From: an uncultured Clostridia bacterium
GTDB taxonomy: Bacteria; Bacillota; Clostridia; UBA1212; SIG427
DNA: 48,589 nt
Reading direction: 5' to 3'
NCBI GenBank assembly: GCA_945965275.1
Contig: CAMFNB010000007.1
Span: 1-48,589, forward strand
The position numbers and the translations under genes were made by a program. The notes beneath the pieces were generated by a model. That model had not been told where the DNA came from and did not search any database. It was given only the letters and a program-made list of their open reading frames with translations. Positions 15,751 through 24,135 of the stretch are shown here, piece by piece. Numbering within the stretch: position 1 is the first letter of the stretch; each line of letters starts with the position of its first letter.

Positions 15751-16155
15751 TCAGGAAAATGATTTGATTTTAGAAATGCAGTCGTCAATAAGTGTTGAGA
15801 CTGCTGCATCAGTTATTCCGGCAATGTAATTGTCGCAAAGGTTTGTGGGAATGAGTACTCTTCTTGCGTTACTTTGTGCAACTGCCAAAGCCATTGCGGG
15901 AGTGATTTCGCCGTAGAGCGAATCGGCAATCACAATTCCGACAGGTCCTGCTATTACATCTGCTGTGCGGCAACCCACAACCACGGCATTCTCTCCGGTT
16001 GCGGCATGGTCGGCACCTGCCTTAAGCATTGCCTGAACAGCAAAAGAATTCGTTCCGGCTGCTGTGATTTCTGCATCCGGGATATTTTCTTTAAGCCTGC
16101 TTATAAGCTGCTTTCCGATTCCTCCGCCTTGACCATCAATAACTAAAATTTTCAT
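15751..16155 (-). CDS. DUF3842 family protein
   Basis: A 134-residue protein that begins MKILVIDGQGGGIGKQLISRL, a Rossmann-like nucleotide-binding opening, followed by conserved-looking segments (GADHAATGENAVVVGCRTADVIAGP, AVAQSNARRVLIPTNLC). I recall these as DUF3842, a family of Firmicutes with no known function. It lies directly upstream of the FecCD importer and may share its transcript. It has no Shine-Dalgarno: TTGCGA, 17 nt, TAATAT ends 6 nt before the ATG, which suggests a leaderless mRNA. Confidence 0.75.
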   Translation of the reverse strand: MKILVIDGQGGGIGKQLISRLKENIPDAEITAAGTNSFAVQAMLKAGADHAATGENAVVVGCRTADVIAGPVGIVIADSLYGEITPAMALAVAQSNARRVLIPTNLCDNYIAGITDAAVSTLIDDCISKIKSFS

Positions 16156-16161
16156 ACGGAT

Positions 16162-16190
16162 ATATTATCAAAAAAACTCTGCATTCGCAA
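16162..16190 (-). promoter_or_regulatory. Promoter of the DUF3842 gene (leaderless configuration)
   Basis: TTGCGA (16185-16190), 17-nt spacer, TAATAT (16162-16167), then only 6 nt to the ATG. Transcription should begin at or next to the start codon. Confidence 0.5.
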
Positions 16191-16202
16191 TAAATACACA
16201 GT

Positions 16203-16231
16203 AAAAGAGGTTGTCCGGCAGGACAACCTCT
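16203..16231 (-). terminator. Intrinsic terminator of fucO
   Basis: AGAGGTTGTCC and GGACAACCTCT form perfect 11-bp arms with a 4-nt loop; the minus strand continues with TTTTAC. Confidence 0.8.
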
Positions 16232-16270
16232 CTTACTAAAAGAATATGAAAAAACATACTGCCTTATATT

Positions 16271-17416
16271 TTACATTAACTGGCGGAACATCTTTTCAAA
16301 GTCTGCGATTTCAGCATGTCTCGGGTTACCGGGTGCACATGCATCAGCTGCAGCTGATTCGCAGAGGAAAGGAAGATCTTCTTCCTGAAGCTTCTCGAGC
16401 TTTGTAGGAATTCCCACGTCAACTGAAAGCTGACGAACTGCATCAATTGCTGCCTTGCGGTAAGCAGGTGCATCCATTCCTGTTGTGTCTACGCCGAAAG
16501 CTTCTGCGATTGCTTTGAATTTTTCGCCTGTGTATTCCTGGTTGAATTCCATAACGATAGGAAGCATCATTGCGCAGGCAACACCATGAGGAGTGTCATA
16601 AACAGCTCCTAATGTGTGAGCCATTGAGTGAGCAATTCCGAGACCTACGTTTGAGTAAGCCATGGCAGTTACGTACTGAGCAAGAGCCATTCCTTCACGT
16701 CCGTCAGGATCGTTTTTAACTGCCTTGCGAAGATTCTTTGCGATAAGCCGGATTGCCTCTAAGTTAAGAACGTCTGCAAGTTCCCAAGCAGCACCGGTTG
16801 TGTAGCCCTCGATTGCATGTGTGAGAGCATCCATACCTGTTGAAGCTGTAAGTCCCTTAGGCATTGAAGCCATCATGTCAGGGTCAACAACTGCGATGTC
16901 AGGAATATCGTTAGGGTCTACGCAAACGAACTTACGCTTTCTTTCAACGTCAGTGATTACGTAGTTGATTGTTGATTCAGCGCCTGTTCCGCCTGTTGTC
17001 GGAACTGCGATTGTGAATACTGTGCGCTTCTTTGTGGGAGCAACGCCCTCAAGTGAGCGAACATCGGCAAACTCAGGGTTGTTTACAATGATACCGATTG
17101 CCTTGCCTGTGTCCATTGATGAACCGCCGCCGATTGTAATCATCATGTCTGCACCTGAAGCTTTGAATGCTTCAACACCGTGCTGAACATTTTCGATTGT
17201 CGGATTTGGTTTGATATCTGAATAAATTTCAAAAGCAATGCCGTTCTTCTCAAGAAGATCGGTAACTTTCTGTGTTACGCCGAATTTAATGAGGTCAGGG
17301 TCAGAAGCAACAAATGCTTTTGTGTAGCCTCTTGATGTGATAAGAGCAGGAATTTCGTTAATTGCACCATGTCCATGGTATGAAATTCCGTTTAATACGA
17401 AACGATTAACTGCCAT
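16271..17416 (-). CDS. fucO: Iron-dependent alcohol dehydrogenase, lactaldehyde reductase (FucO) type
   Basis: A 381-residue group III alcohol dehydrogenase that closely follows E. coli FucO as I recall it: IGGGSSMDTGKAIGIIVNNPEFADVRSLEG, INYVITD, KFVCVDPNDIP. Metal ligands are visible in GMDALTHAIEGY (Asp, His) and GIAHSMAHTLGAVYDTPHG (His, His). It reduces lactaldehyde to 1,2-propanediol, or related small aldehydes, with NAD(P)H. No fucose or rhamnose genes are nearby, so the physiological substrate is open. It is a single gene with its own promoter region (GGAGG site) and terminator. Confidence 0.85.
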   Translation of the reverse strand: MAVNRFVLNGISYHGHGAINEIPALITSRGYTKAFVASDPDLIKFGVTQKVTDLLEKNGIAFEIYSDIKPNPTIENVQHGVEAFKASGADMMITIGGGSSMDTGKAIGIIVNNPEFADVRSLEGVAPTKKRTVFTIAVPTTGGTGAESTINYVITDVERKRKFVCVDPNDIPDIAVVDPDMMASMPKGLTASTGMDALTHAIEGYTTGAAWELADVLNLEAIRLIAKNLRKAVKNDPDGREGMALAQYVTAMAYSNVGLGIAHSMAHTLGAVYDTPHGVACAMMLPIVMEFNQEYTGEKFKAIAEAFGVDTTGMDAPAYRKAAIDAVRQLSVDVGIPTKLEKLQEEDLPFLCESAAADACAPGNPRHAEIADFEKMFRQLM

Positions 17417-17452
17417 AATATACCTCCAAATTTATTCTATGTATAAAGTGTA

Positions 17453-17472
17453 CCCGTTTTTTGAAAATCGGG
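17453..17472. promoter_or_regulatory. Imperfect palindrome in the fucO promoter region
   Basis: CCCGTTTTTTGAAAATCGGG pairs at 8 of 10 positions. It lies between a possible -35 (TTGCCC on the minus strand) and -10 (TACACT), the right place for an operator. The regulator is unknown. Confidence 0.35.
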
Positions 17473-17507
17473 CAATGGTAAAAATCTTTTATTGAGGGTA
17501 GTTTTTT

Positions 17508-17543
17508 AATATAAAGATGCCCGTGGATTTTCACCACGGGCAC
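17508..17543 (-). terminator. Intrinsic terminator of the superoxide reductase operon
   Basis: TGCCCGTGG and CCACGGGCA pair around a 7-nt loop; the minus strand continues TCTTTATATT, a weak T-run, just after the TspO-like gene stop. Confidence 0.6.
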
Positions 17544-17547
17544 CTCC

Positions 17548-18342
17548 TTACTTTATGCGGCACTTTTTTCTGAACGGATCTCTGATAATGTCAACAAAAA
17601 TGAAGACGATTATCAGAAAGATGCAGATTGCAGCAACTGCAATTACACGGGAATACTTTCCGTCGTAGTGGTCCGGAGATATGTGACGAATTAATATGCC
17701 GATGTATGCCCATACTACTGCCAGGGCAGCTGCACGCCTGTGCTTTACAAAGGCAAGTACCGAAGCAATTCCCGCGCCCACGCATAACACCACTACCATC
17801 CAAAAGACTTCGGAAAGGCCGAATCTGTCCCAGTTTAACCAAGTGAGAAACACGCTCACATTGGCAATTGTGGCGGCAATTATCCAGCCGAAATAGATTT
17901 CAAAACCAATACAGCTTCCGAGCTTTCCGGAAGAAGAAACCTTTTCCGAATTAAGCCTGTTGGTAATCATGATAAGTGAGAACAGCAGACCCAGCATACA
18001 GAGCAGGGACAGCCAAATGACATCAAAGTGCCAGGCGAATATCCATCCTGTATTGAGACAGCAGCTCACAACAAACCAGATTCCGATGCGTTTTACAATT
18101 GCATCACTGTTTTTCCTTCCGTCAAGGAGTCCCCACTGATACAAAACGAAAACCAGCAGCAGAAGGTAGATGAGGCCCCATACAATAAATGTTACGGGAG
18201 CGGGGGTAAAAAGATTCGGGTACTTCTCAGACACGTCACCCGTTGAGCCTATGCCGAGCGGCAAAACATTTGCCAGAAAATTGACTGTGACCATTATTAC
18301 GAAGGCGATGCTGTTCAGTATTTTCAGTGGAATTGAATTCAT
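17548..18342 (-). CDS. TspO/MBR-like (tryptophan-rich sensory type) membrane protein
   Basis: A 264-residue protein with about seven or eight hydrophobic segments. The opening (NFLANVLPLGIGSTGDVSEKYPNLFTPAPVTFIVWGLIYLLL) matches my memory of the longer TspO-related proteins annotated as tryptophan-rich sensory proteins. Classical TspO binds porphyrins and is tied to stress or photo-oxidative responses; the longer relatives are uncharacterised. It lies 15 nt after the DapB-like oxidoreductase gene and is the last gene of the superoxide reductase operon. An AAGGAAG site precedes the ATG. Confidence 0.65.
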   Translation of the reverse strand: MNSIPLKILNSIAFVIMVTVNFLANVLPLGIGSTGDVSEKYPNLFTPAPVTFIVWGLIYLLLLVFVLYQWGLLDGRKNSDAIVKRIGIWFVVSCCLNTGWIFAWHFDVIWLSLLCMLGLLFSLIMITNRLNSEKVSSSGKLGSCIGFEIYFGWIIAATIANVSVFLTWLNWDRFGLSEVFWMVVVLCVGAGIASVLAFVKHRRAAALAVVWAYIGILIRHISPDHYDGKYSRVIAVAAICIFLIIVFIFVDIIRDPFRKKCRIK

Positions 18343-18357
18343 GCCAGCAACTTCCTT

Positions 18358-19401
18358 TCAGTCATGGTCCGTACGATAAACATAGTTTTCAAGCGGATAA
18401 GTCAGGTGTCGGATTTCTTCCAACTCATCCACGGTAACAAGTCCCCAAGGTGCTCTCAGCACTGAAGGAATTCTTGCAACGATTGTTGCACAGGTATGCT
18501 CAACAGTTGCAGGTTTTACTACGTGGAATGAAGTATCGGGTTCGCCTTTGATTTTCCAGTCGCACATGTCGCCGTCGGTCTCTCCGTATACCTTGCCGAC
18601 ACATTGTGTTTCCAAAACAGGTCCCTGAAATGTCTCCGTAGTGACAACAGCAGCCATTCCGATACAATTTCCTTCCGGAATCCACTTGTCCAATGTGGAA
18701 GAAAACATTTTACCGTCATGAAAATACGGAACACATTTCTGCGTCTGTTTTTTAACGGTAAGTCCGAGCTTTGCGGCGAGGGCCTCATTAGAGTTCCAAA
18801 CATAAGAGGGTTCGATCGTTTCAGGGTGGGCGATTTGTGCTTCGAACTCTTCGGGTGTGAGACCCACGCCGTGCGCCTTTGCAAGCGCAAGCCCGTAGTC
18901 TTCGACATTGTATGAAACAATGCCTTCTATTTTGTCTATTCTGTTACAGCCTGCGGCAACCATTGCCACCATGTTGACCCAGAATATATCTTCCATGCCG
19001 CTGCCGACAAATGTGCATTTGTTTTCACGTGCGGTTTTATCCAACTGATTTGCATGTGCCGGGTCGGTGGTACGGCAATATGTGGCTTCTTCACATGTGG
19101 TGATTACGCTTATTCCTCTGGACAGGCATCTCATGAAATGAATGAAGCAGTCAGATACTGTGCTGAAAAGGGTTACTACGGCAATATCCGGAGCTGTTTC
19201 GTCGAGGACCGTCTCTGCATCATCTCTGATTAAGATGCCTGTCTTTATACCGAGGTTGGCGTAATCTCCTATATCCATTCCGACTATTTCCGGATTTATG
19301 TCAATGGCGCCGACTATCTCTGCGCCGTGTTCCCATAAATATCTGATGATGTATTTGCTCATTTTACCGCAACCGTATTGAACAACTTTTACTTTTTTCA
19401 T
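18358..19401 (-). CDS. DapB-like / 2,4-diaminopentanoate dehydrogenase-type oxidoreductase
   Basis: A 347-residue NAD(P)-dependent oxidoreductase. The N-terminus is a Rossmann nucleotide site ([19 protein letters not shown], with acidic VGAIDINPE after strand two). Length and overall look fit the dihydrodipicolinate-reductase-like group that contains 2,4-diaminopentanoate dehydrogenase (Ord) of the ornithine pathway. No other ornithine-fermentation genes are present here, so the substrate is uncertain. The true start is the ATG at 19401, which overlaps the superoxide reductase stop by 4 bp (ATGA); the track's longer frame runs back through that gene. Confidence 0.7.
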   Translation of the reverse strand: MKKVKVVQYGCGKMSKYIIRYLWEHGAEIVGAIDINPEIVGMDIGDYANLGIKTGILIRDDAETVLDETAPDIAVVTLFSTVSDCFIHFMRCLSRGISVITTCEEATYCRTTDPAHANQLDKTARENKCTFVGSGMEDIFWVNMVAMVAAGCNRIDKIEGIVSYNVEDYGLALAKAHGVGLTPEEFEAQIAHPETIEPSYVWNSNEALAAKLGLTVKKQTQKCVPYFHDGKMFSSTLDKWIPEGNCIGMAAVVTTETFQGPVLETQCVGKVYGETDGDMCDWKIKGEPDTSFHVVKPATVEHTCATIVARIPSVLRAPWGLVTVDELEEIRHLTYPLENYVYRTDHD

Positions 19402-19787
19402 TTTGAAATCTCCTTTTTCCATAAACCGTGAATATTGCAGTATGCATATGCTGCTTCGATTTTTTCTTCGAGGCAAAGTCTGAAGAAAGCCCTCGGTGAG
19501 TCCTCCGGATTGAGCTCCTTTACATGCATGCCGCTGTCTGTTACCAGAACAATCCATTCAATATAGTGCTTGTCAGTCATGGGATGATTGTCGGAGCCTA
19601 CATTAACAAGAACATCATTTCCGCATCGGTCGATAACCGGAACATGCTTCTCCTGAGCTGCATCAACTGTATTCGGATAAATCTCCTCCATGTCCTGTCC
19701 GCAACAAAGGGGAACAACACCTGAATCTTCAACTGTATAGAAAAGGTTTCCGCAAATGTTGCATTTGTAAAGTTTGAATTCTTTCAT
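19398..19787 (-). CDS. Superoxide reductase (desulfoferrodoxin, 2Fe type)
   Basis: A 129-residue protein that reduces superoxide to peroxide in the cytosol without releasing oxygen, typical of anaerobes. The N-terminal desulforedoxin domain has CNICG and CC cysteines. The active iron site has the EKH motif (QEKHVPV), further His in [14 protein letters not shown], and the Cys-x-x-His pair CNIHG, so all ligands appear intact. AGGAGG precedes the ATG. It heads an operon with a DapB-like oxidoreductase and a TspO-like protein. Confidence 0.93.
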   Translation of the reverse strand: MKEFKLYKCNICGNLFYTVEDSGVVPLCCGQDMEEIYPNTVDAAQEKHVPVIDRCGNDVLVNVGSDNHPMTDKHYIEWIVLVTDSGMHVKELNPEDSPRAFFRLCLEEKIEAAYAYCNIHGLWKKEISK

Positions 19788-19968
19788 TTTTTTGTCCTCC
19801 TGTTTCTTCCCGAATATGGGAATTGTGATATAATAAAGTCAGAATTATTCGTGACCTTTATATAAAAAACTTAACCCGTAAAAAAATGTAGGGCAATAGT
19901 ATGGTTTACAAAGTTTTATGTATTTTTATTTTTCGGATTTTTTCATGATTTAACAGGAGGAAATTCTT

Positions 19969-20535
19969 ATGAATGATCTGTTAGGTAAAACGGCAAAGGC
20001 TATGTACAAACTCAGCGGTAAAACGCTGCAGCAGCTTTCGGATGAAACCGGTAAAACAGTAGACTGCATCAACAATCTGTTCTATGCCAGGATACAAAAA
20101 CCGGACATGTTCGGTGTGGCCGCCTTCGTTGAAGCAACAGGATACACAATGGACCAGCTGATGGGCTTTTTGAAGCATGCAAAAAAGATTCCGGCAGGTG
20201 CGGATTTCACTGCGGAATTCACAAAATACATAGATTTTGTAAAAGATACAGAGGACTTTGTAAATCCTGCAGTGAATAATCTGAATGAAGATATGATGGA
20301 AAAGCTTCATGAAAGTTATCGTGAGCAGATTGATCAGATGCAGAATTCTTTCACCAGGCTGAAAAATCATTATGATCACAGCGTGGAACAAATCAAAAAG
20401 ACCCACGCTGAAATGCTGGAACAGCAGGACAGGGAAATCCGTCGTCTGAGAATTGAACGGCTGGCGCTGCTGGTTGGTGTATTTTTACTTTCGGTTGCTG
20501 CCGTTGTTTTCGGCTGTTTGTATTTTATTCCGTAA
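19969..20535 (+). CDS. Membrane-anchored HTH / coiled-coil protein
   Basis: A 188-residue protein I do not recognise as a named family. Residues about 5-65 look like an Xre-type helix-turn-helix (GKTLQQLSDETGKTVDCINNLFYAR...ATGYTMDQLM). Residues about 95-160 are charged and heptad-like (coiled coil), and the C-terminus is one transmembrane helix (LLVGVFLLSVAAVVFGCLYF). An AGGAGG site is present. A membrane-tethered DNA-binding protein is suggested; the downstream repeats are possible targets. Two CGGTAAAA octamers lie within its first 30 codons. Confidence 0.65.
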   Translation: MNDLLGKTAKAMYKLSGKTLQQLSDETGKTVDCINNLFYARIQKPDMFGVAAFVEATGYTMDQLMGFLKHAKKIPAGADFTAEFTKYIDFVKDTEDFVNPAVNNLNEDMMEKLHESYREQIDQMQNSFTRLKNHYDHSVEQIKKTHAEMLEQQDREIRRLRIERLALLVGVFLLSVAAVVFGCLYFIP

Positions 20536-20832
20536 AAAAACTGATCACGGCAAGGACGGCTTTAAAAGCAAAGTGATAAACCGGGTGCAGGGAAAATGTA
20601 TTGTCTGAAATGTCAGTATGCGAAAAAAAGACAATATTTATGATGTCTTTTTTACCGAAAGCTTTATATAAAGACAATACAAATCGGTGCAAAACCGGGG
20701 TTTAAGGCAGATTTATGATGTCTTTTTGATTCTCAGACTGGGAAAAAGACAATAAAAATATGTCTGTTTTCACTCGGATTTAAAATAAGACAATACAGCC
20801 TCTTCCCAAACAGAGCCCTCCATGATATACTC
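20536..20832. repeat. Intergenic repeats: four AAGACAATA motifs and two TTTATGATGTCTTTTT motifs
   Basis: About 297 nt without a gene. AAGACAATA occurs at about 20628, 20671, 20746 and 20788; TTTATGATGTCTTTTT at 20637-20652 and 20712-20727, exactly 75 bp apart. The two motifs are partly complementary (AAAGACA/TGTCTTT), so each 75-bp unit can form a hairpin. The layout resembles a multi-site operator or structured leader upstream of the PTS-like permease. Confidence 0.6.
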
Positions 20833-20847
20833 TTGTGTATATACACA
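20826..20847 (+). promoter_or_regulatory. -10 box and 14-bp perfect palindrome before the permease
   Basis: TATACT (20826-20831) is followed by TGTGTATATACACA (20834-20847), a perfect 14-bp palindrome spanning the likely transcription start. No clear -35 is seen. It is a candidate repressor site. Confidence 0.4.
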
Positions 20848-20874
20848 TATATACATAGAAAAGAGGGCATAGAA

Positions 20875-21936
20875 GTGGGAAAGTTTAAAGCCTTTCTGAA
20901 AAGAAAGAATATTGAAATCTCAGCAAAGAGATATTTCATTGATGCACTGGGTGCTATGGCTCAGGGATTATTCGCATCTCTTCTCATCGGAACAATTATT
21001 AAGACAATAGGTGTCCAGACGGGCATCCAGTACATTACAGACATCGGTGCATATGCGATGGCAATCGCAGGACCGGCAATGGCAGTGGCAATCGGCTATG
21101 CTCTCAAGGCAGATCCCCTTGTACTCTTCTCGTTGGTAGCCGTAGGCTGGGCAGCCAATGCCGAAGGCGGAGCAGGCGGCCCTCTTGCAGTTTTGGTAAT
21201 TGCAATCGTTGCCTGTGAAATCGGTAAAATGGTTTCCAAGGAAACAAAGGTGGATATTCTTGTTACACCTGCCGTTACGATTCTGGTCGGTGTTGCACTT
21301 GCAAAGCTCATCGCTCCTCCGATCGGTACGGCAGCACAGGCATTCGGCAATCTCATCAAGGCAGCAACAGAGCTTCAGCCCTTCCTCATGGGTATTGTTG
21401 TATCAGTGCTTGTGGGTATCGCACTTACGCTTCCGATTTCTTCGGCAGCAATTTGTGCGGCTCTCGGTCTTACGGGACTTGCAGGCGGAGCAGCTGTTGC
21501 GGGATGCTGCGCACAGATGGTTGGTTTTGCAGTAATGAGCTTCAAAGAAAACAAATGGGGCGGACTTGTTTCTCAGGGACTGGGAACATCAATGCTTCAG
21601 ATGCCCAATATCATAAAGAATCCGAGGGTTTGGATAGCACCCACACTTACGTCGGCAATCACCGGACCTATTGCAACCTGCGTGTTCAGACTTCAAATGA
21701 ACGGCGCCGCAATCAACTCAGGCATGGGTACCTGCGGTATGTGCGGACCGATAGGTGTAATCACGGGCTGGTTCACTCCTTCTGTTGAGGGCGTTGCGGC
21801 AATCGTGCCAACAGCAATAGACTGGATCGGACTTGTTCTTGTTTCCGTGGTTCTTCCTGCAGTTATTTGCCCGCTTATCAATCTCGTACTCAGAAAAATC
21901 AAATGGGTTAAAGAGGGCGACCTTAAGCTGGGATAA
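20875..21936 (+). CDS. PTS IIC-like permease (EIIC_2 family)
   Basis: A polytopic membrane protein, 354 residues from the GTG at 20875. AAGAGGG lies 7 nt upstream of that GTG; the track's TTG start is rejected because it would translate the promoter palindrome. The sequence (ISAKRYFIDALGAMAQGLFASLLIGTIIKTIG, GLGTSMLQMPNIIKNPRVWIAPTL, MGTCGMCGPIG) fits the stand-alone PTS_EIIC_2 family, which lacks IIA and IIB partners here. Substrate and energy coupling are unknown. A strong terminator follows, so it is a single-gene unit. Confidence 0.78.
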   Translation: MGKFKAFLKRKNIEISAKRYFIDALGAMAQGLFASLLIGTIIKTIGVQTGIQYITDIGAYAMAIAGPAMAVAIGYALKADPLVLFSLVAVGWAANAEGGAGGPLAVLVIAIVACEIGKMVSKETKVDILVTPAVTILVGVALAKLIAPPIGTAAQAFGNLIKAATELQPFLMGIVVSVLVGIALTLPISSAAICAALGLTGLAGGAAVAGCCAQMVGFAVMSFKENKWGGLVSQGLGTSMLQMPNIIKNPRVWIAPTLTSAITGPIATCVFRLQMNGAAINSGMGTCGMCGPIGVITGWFTPSVEGVAAIVPTAIDWIGLVLVSVVLPAVICPLINLVLRKIKWVKEGDLKLG

Positions 21937-21963
21937 AATAAAAATAACAAATTTAAGTTCTGT

Positions 21964-21995
21964 AAAAACCTGCACTTCCTGAGTGCAGGTTTTTT
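21964..21995 (+). terminator. Intrinsic terminator after the IIC-like gene
   Basis: AAAAACCTGCACT, 5-nt loop, AGTGCAGGTTTTTT: a 13-bp arm ending in a T-run. Confidence 0.9.
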
Positions 21996-22007
21996 GATTC
22001 TCATCTG

Positions 22008-22036
22008 TTAAACAACAGGAAAAGTATGATATAATC
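22008..22036 (+). promoter_or_regulatory. Promoter of the DUF853 ATPase gene
   Basis: TTAAAC (22008-22013), 17-nt spacer, TATAAT (22031-22036), leader of about 27 nt, with GGAGGAG before the ATG at 22070. Confidence 0.5.
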
Positions 22037-22069
22037 AAAGACAGTGAAAACGACTACGGAGGAGACAGA

Positions 22070-23629
22070 ATGTTTTACGACAACAAAATCCTTATTGCGC
22101 AAAATGAAAACCCTGTTTACATTTTACCGAAAATGTTAAACAGACACGGTCTTGTGGCAGGTGCTACCGGAACCGGTAAAACAGTCACACTCAAGGTTCT
22201 TGCAGAAAGCTTAAGTGACGCAGGCGTTCCGACTTTTGTTACTGATATAAAAGGTGACTTGTCAGGTCTTATACAGCCCGGCACTGAAAACAAAAGAGCA
22301 GCAAACCTTTTGGACAAAGGATTTGAATATAAAGCATATCCCACATTCTTCTGGGATGTTTTCGGCGAATCCGGTACTCCGGTAAGAACAACCGTTTCCG
22401 ACATGGGTCCTCTCCTTATTTCAAGAATCATGGGACTTAATGACATTCAGGAAGGTGTTCTTCACATCGCATTCAGAGTGGCGGACGATAACGGATGGCC
22501 GCTTCTCGATTTGAAGGATTTAAGAGCAATCATTCAATATACGGGAGACAATGCAAATGAGCTTCGCATGAAGTACGGCAATGTTTCTCCCACAAGCATC
22601 GGTGCAATCCAAAGAGAAATCTTAAAGCTTGAAGAAAACAGAGCCGACTTATTCTTCGGAGAACCGGCCCTTGATATTAAGGACTGGATAATTCAGGATG
22701 TGAGCGGTCGCGGTATCATCAATGTAATGGAATGCGACAAGTTATTCTTAAAGCCTGACCTCTATGCAGCGTTCATGCTTTGGATGATTTCCGAGCTTTA
22801 TGAAGCACTTCCCGAAGTCGGAGACCTTGAAAAGCCGAAGGCAGTGTTCTTCTTTGATGAAGCACATCTTCTTTTCAAAGATACATCAAAAGAGCTTCTT
22901 TCAAAACTTGAACAGGTTGTAAGACTTATCAGATCAAAAGGCGTGGGTATTTTCTTCTGCACACAGAAGCCGACAGATATTCCTGAAAGCATTTTGGGAC
23001 AGCTCGGAAACAAGATACAACATGCACTTCGTGCCTTCACACCGGCAGAGCTTAAAGTCGTAAAAGCAGTAAGCGATACATTCAGAGTAAATCCTGCTTT
23101 TGACACTGCAGAGGCAATTACAGGTCTTGAAATCGGAGAAGCTCTTGTTTCAACACTCGATGAGAACGGAACACCTTCTGTTGTTGAGCGTGCTTTTGTT
23201 TCATGCCCGCAGAGTTTAATCGGAACCTGCGACCCGGCAACATTTGAGCAGAGAATTTCCGCAAGTCTTATGAATACCAAATACGGCACTGCAGTTGATA
23301 ATGAATCTGCTTATGAGATTCTCACCGCAAGAATGGAAGCATCTCTCAAGGAAAAAGAAGATGCCGAAAGAGCAGCACAGGAAGAGAAGGAAGCCAAAGA
23401 AGCAGAAAAGCTTAAAGAGAAAGAAGAGAAAGAAAGAACTAAGGCTGAGGCTGAAGAAGCTAAGCGCAGAGAGAAAGAGGCAAAAGAAAAAGAGAAAGCG
23501 GAAAAGGCTGCAAAGAAAGCCAGCGAAAACACTTTCGGAAAATCTCTTGCAAGATCAATCACACGTACTGCAAGTACAACAGTAACCAGAAGCATTATGG
23601 GCAGCCTGGTAAAAAATCTTTTCAAGTAA
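22070..23629 (+). CDS. DUF853 / HerA-type ATPase (YjgR-like)
   Basis: A 519-residue ATPase of the HerA/FtsK superfamily. Walker A is GATGTGKTV and Walker B is AVFFFDEAHLLF. Other DUF853 marks are FVTDIKGDLSGL, FWDVFGESGTPVR and the sensor-like FFCTQKPTDIPESILGQLGNK. Residues about 430-490 are a long Lys/Glu/Ala coiled coil, a common tail in this family. Relatives are hexameric DNA-translocase-like proteins; the cellular role of YjgR is not established. The gene is followed 14 nt later by a membrane protein, so they may be cotranscribed. Confidence 0.88.
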   Translation: MFYDNKILIAQNENPVYILPKMLNRHGLVAGATGTGKTVTLKVLAESLSDAGVPTFVTDIKGDLSGLIQPGTENKRAANLLDKGFEYKAYPTFFWDVFGESGTPVRTTVSDMGPLLISRIMGLNDIQEGVLHIAFRVADDNGWPLLDLKDLRAIIQYTGDNANELRMKYGNVSPTSIGAIQREILKLEENRADLFFGEPALDIKDWIIQDVSGRGIINVMECDKLFLKPDLYAAFMLWMISELYEALPEVGDLEKPKAVFFFDEAHLLFKDTSKELLSKLEQVVRLIRSKGVGIFFCTQKPTDIPESILGQLGNKIQHALRAFTPAELKVVKAVSDTFRVNPAFDTAEAITGLEIGEALVSTLDENGTPSVVERAFVSCPQSLIGTCDPATFEQRISASLMNTKYGTAVDNESAYEILTARMEASLKEKEDAERAAQEEKEAKEAEKLKEKEEKERTKAEAEEAKRREKEAKEKEKAEKAAKKASENTFGKSLARSITRTASTTVTRSIMGSLVKNLFK

Positions 23630-23643
23630 AAAGGAATAAATAA

Positions 23644-24135
23644 ATGAAGCTAATATGGAAATATTTAATTTGTTTTTTGGTATCAATGGTTCCGCTTATC
23701 GAACTTCGAGGAGCCATACCCATGGCCGTGGGATTCAATCTCAATATGGTGTGGGCATACATAATCTGTATCATCGGAAATATGCTTCCGGTTCCCGTTA
23801 TTTTCTTCTTTGCAAGAAAAGTTCTTGAATGGGGACGCGACAAGAAGTTTATAGGAAAATTTTTCACCTTCTGTATCGAGAAGGGAGAAAAGGGCGGTAA
23901 AAAATTACAAGCCAAGGCAGGCCGTGGCTTGTATGTTGCGCTTTTATTATTCGTGGGAATTCCGATTCCCGGAACGGGCGCCTGGACAGGCACTCTCGCA
24001 GCAAGCTTCCTTAACATGGATTTCAAGAAAACAGTCATCGCGGTTATGGGTGGCGTTGTTCTTGCAGGCGTGTTAATGGGCCTTGCATCACTCGGAGTGT
24101 TCGGAGCAATCGGAGCTATTTTTGCGGTGTCTTAG
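23644..24135 (+). CDS. Small multidrug export-like membrane protein
   Basis: A 163-residue membrane protein with about four hydrophobic segments. PLIELRGAIPMAVGFNLNMVWAY and LFVGIPIPGTGAWTGTLAASFL are the two conserved blocks of the Sm_multidrug_ex family (COG2426). Function in the family is poorly established despite the name. AAAAGG lies before the ATG. The end overlaps the convergent two-helix protein gene by 20 bp. Confidence 0.82.
   Translation: MKLIWKYLICFLVSMVPLIELRGAIPMAVGFNLNMVWAYIICIIGNMLPVPVIFFFARKVLEWGRDKKFIGKFFTFCIEKGEKGGKKLQAKAGRGLYVALLLFVGIPIPGTGAWTGTLAASFLNMDFKKTVIAVMGGVVLAGVLMGLASLGVFGAIGAIFAVS

Noticed and set aside
18358-19557. 52-residue extension of the DapB-like oxidoreductase
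   Set aside because: It overlaps the superoxide reductase gene in another frame; the ATG at 19401 forms a normal ATGA overlap and begins the Rossmann motif.
20833-20874. TTG start of the IIC-like permease
   Set aside because: It would translate the promoter palindrome and has no ribosome binding site; the GTG at 20875 has AAGAGGG at correct spacing.
23295-23625. Long ORFs in other frames over the Lys/Glu-rich end of the DUF853 gene
   Set aside because: They are shadows of the coiled-coil codons; the main frame continues to a normal stop.
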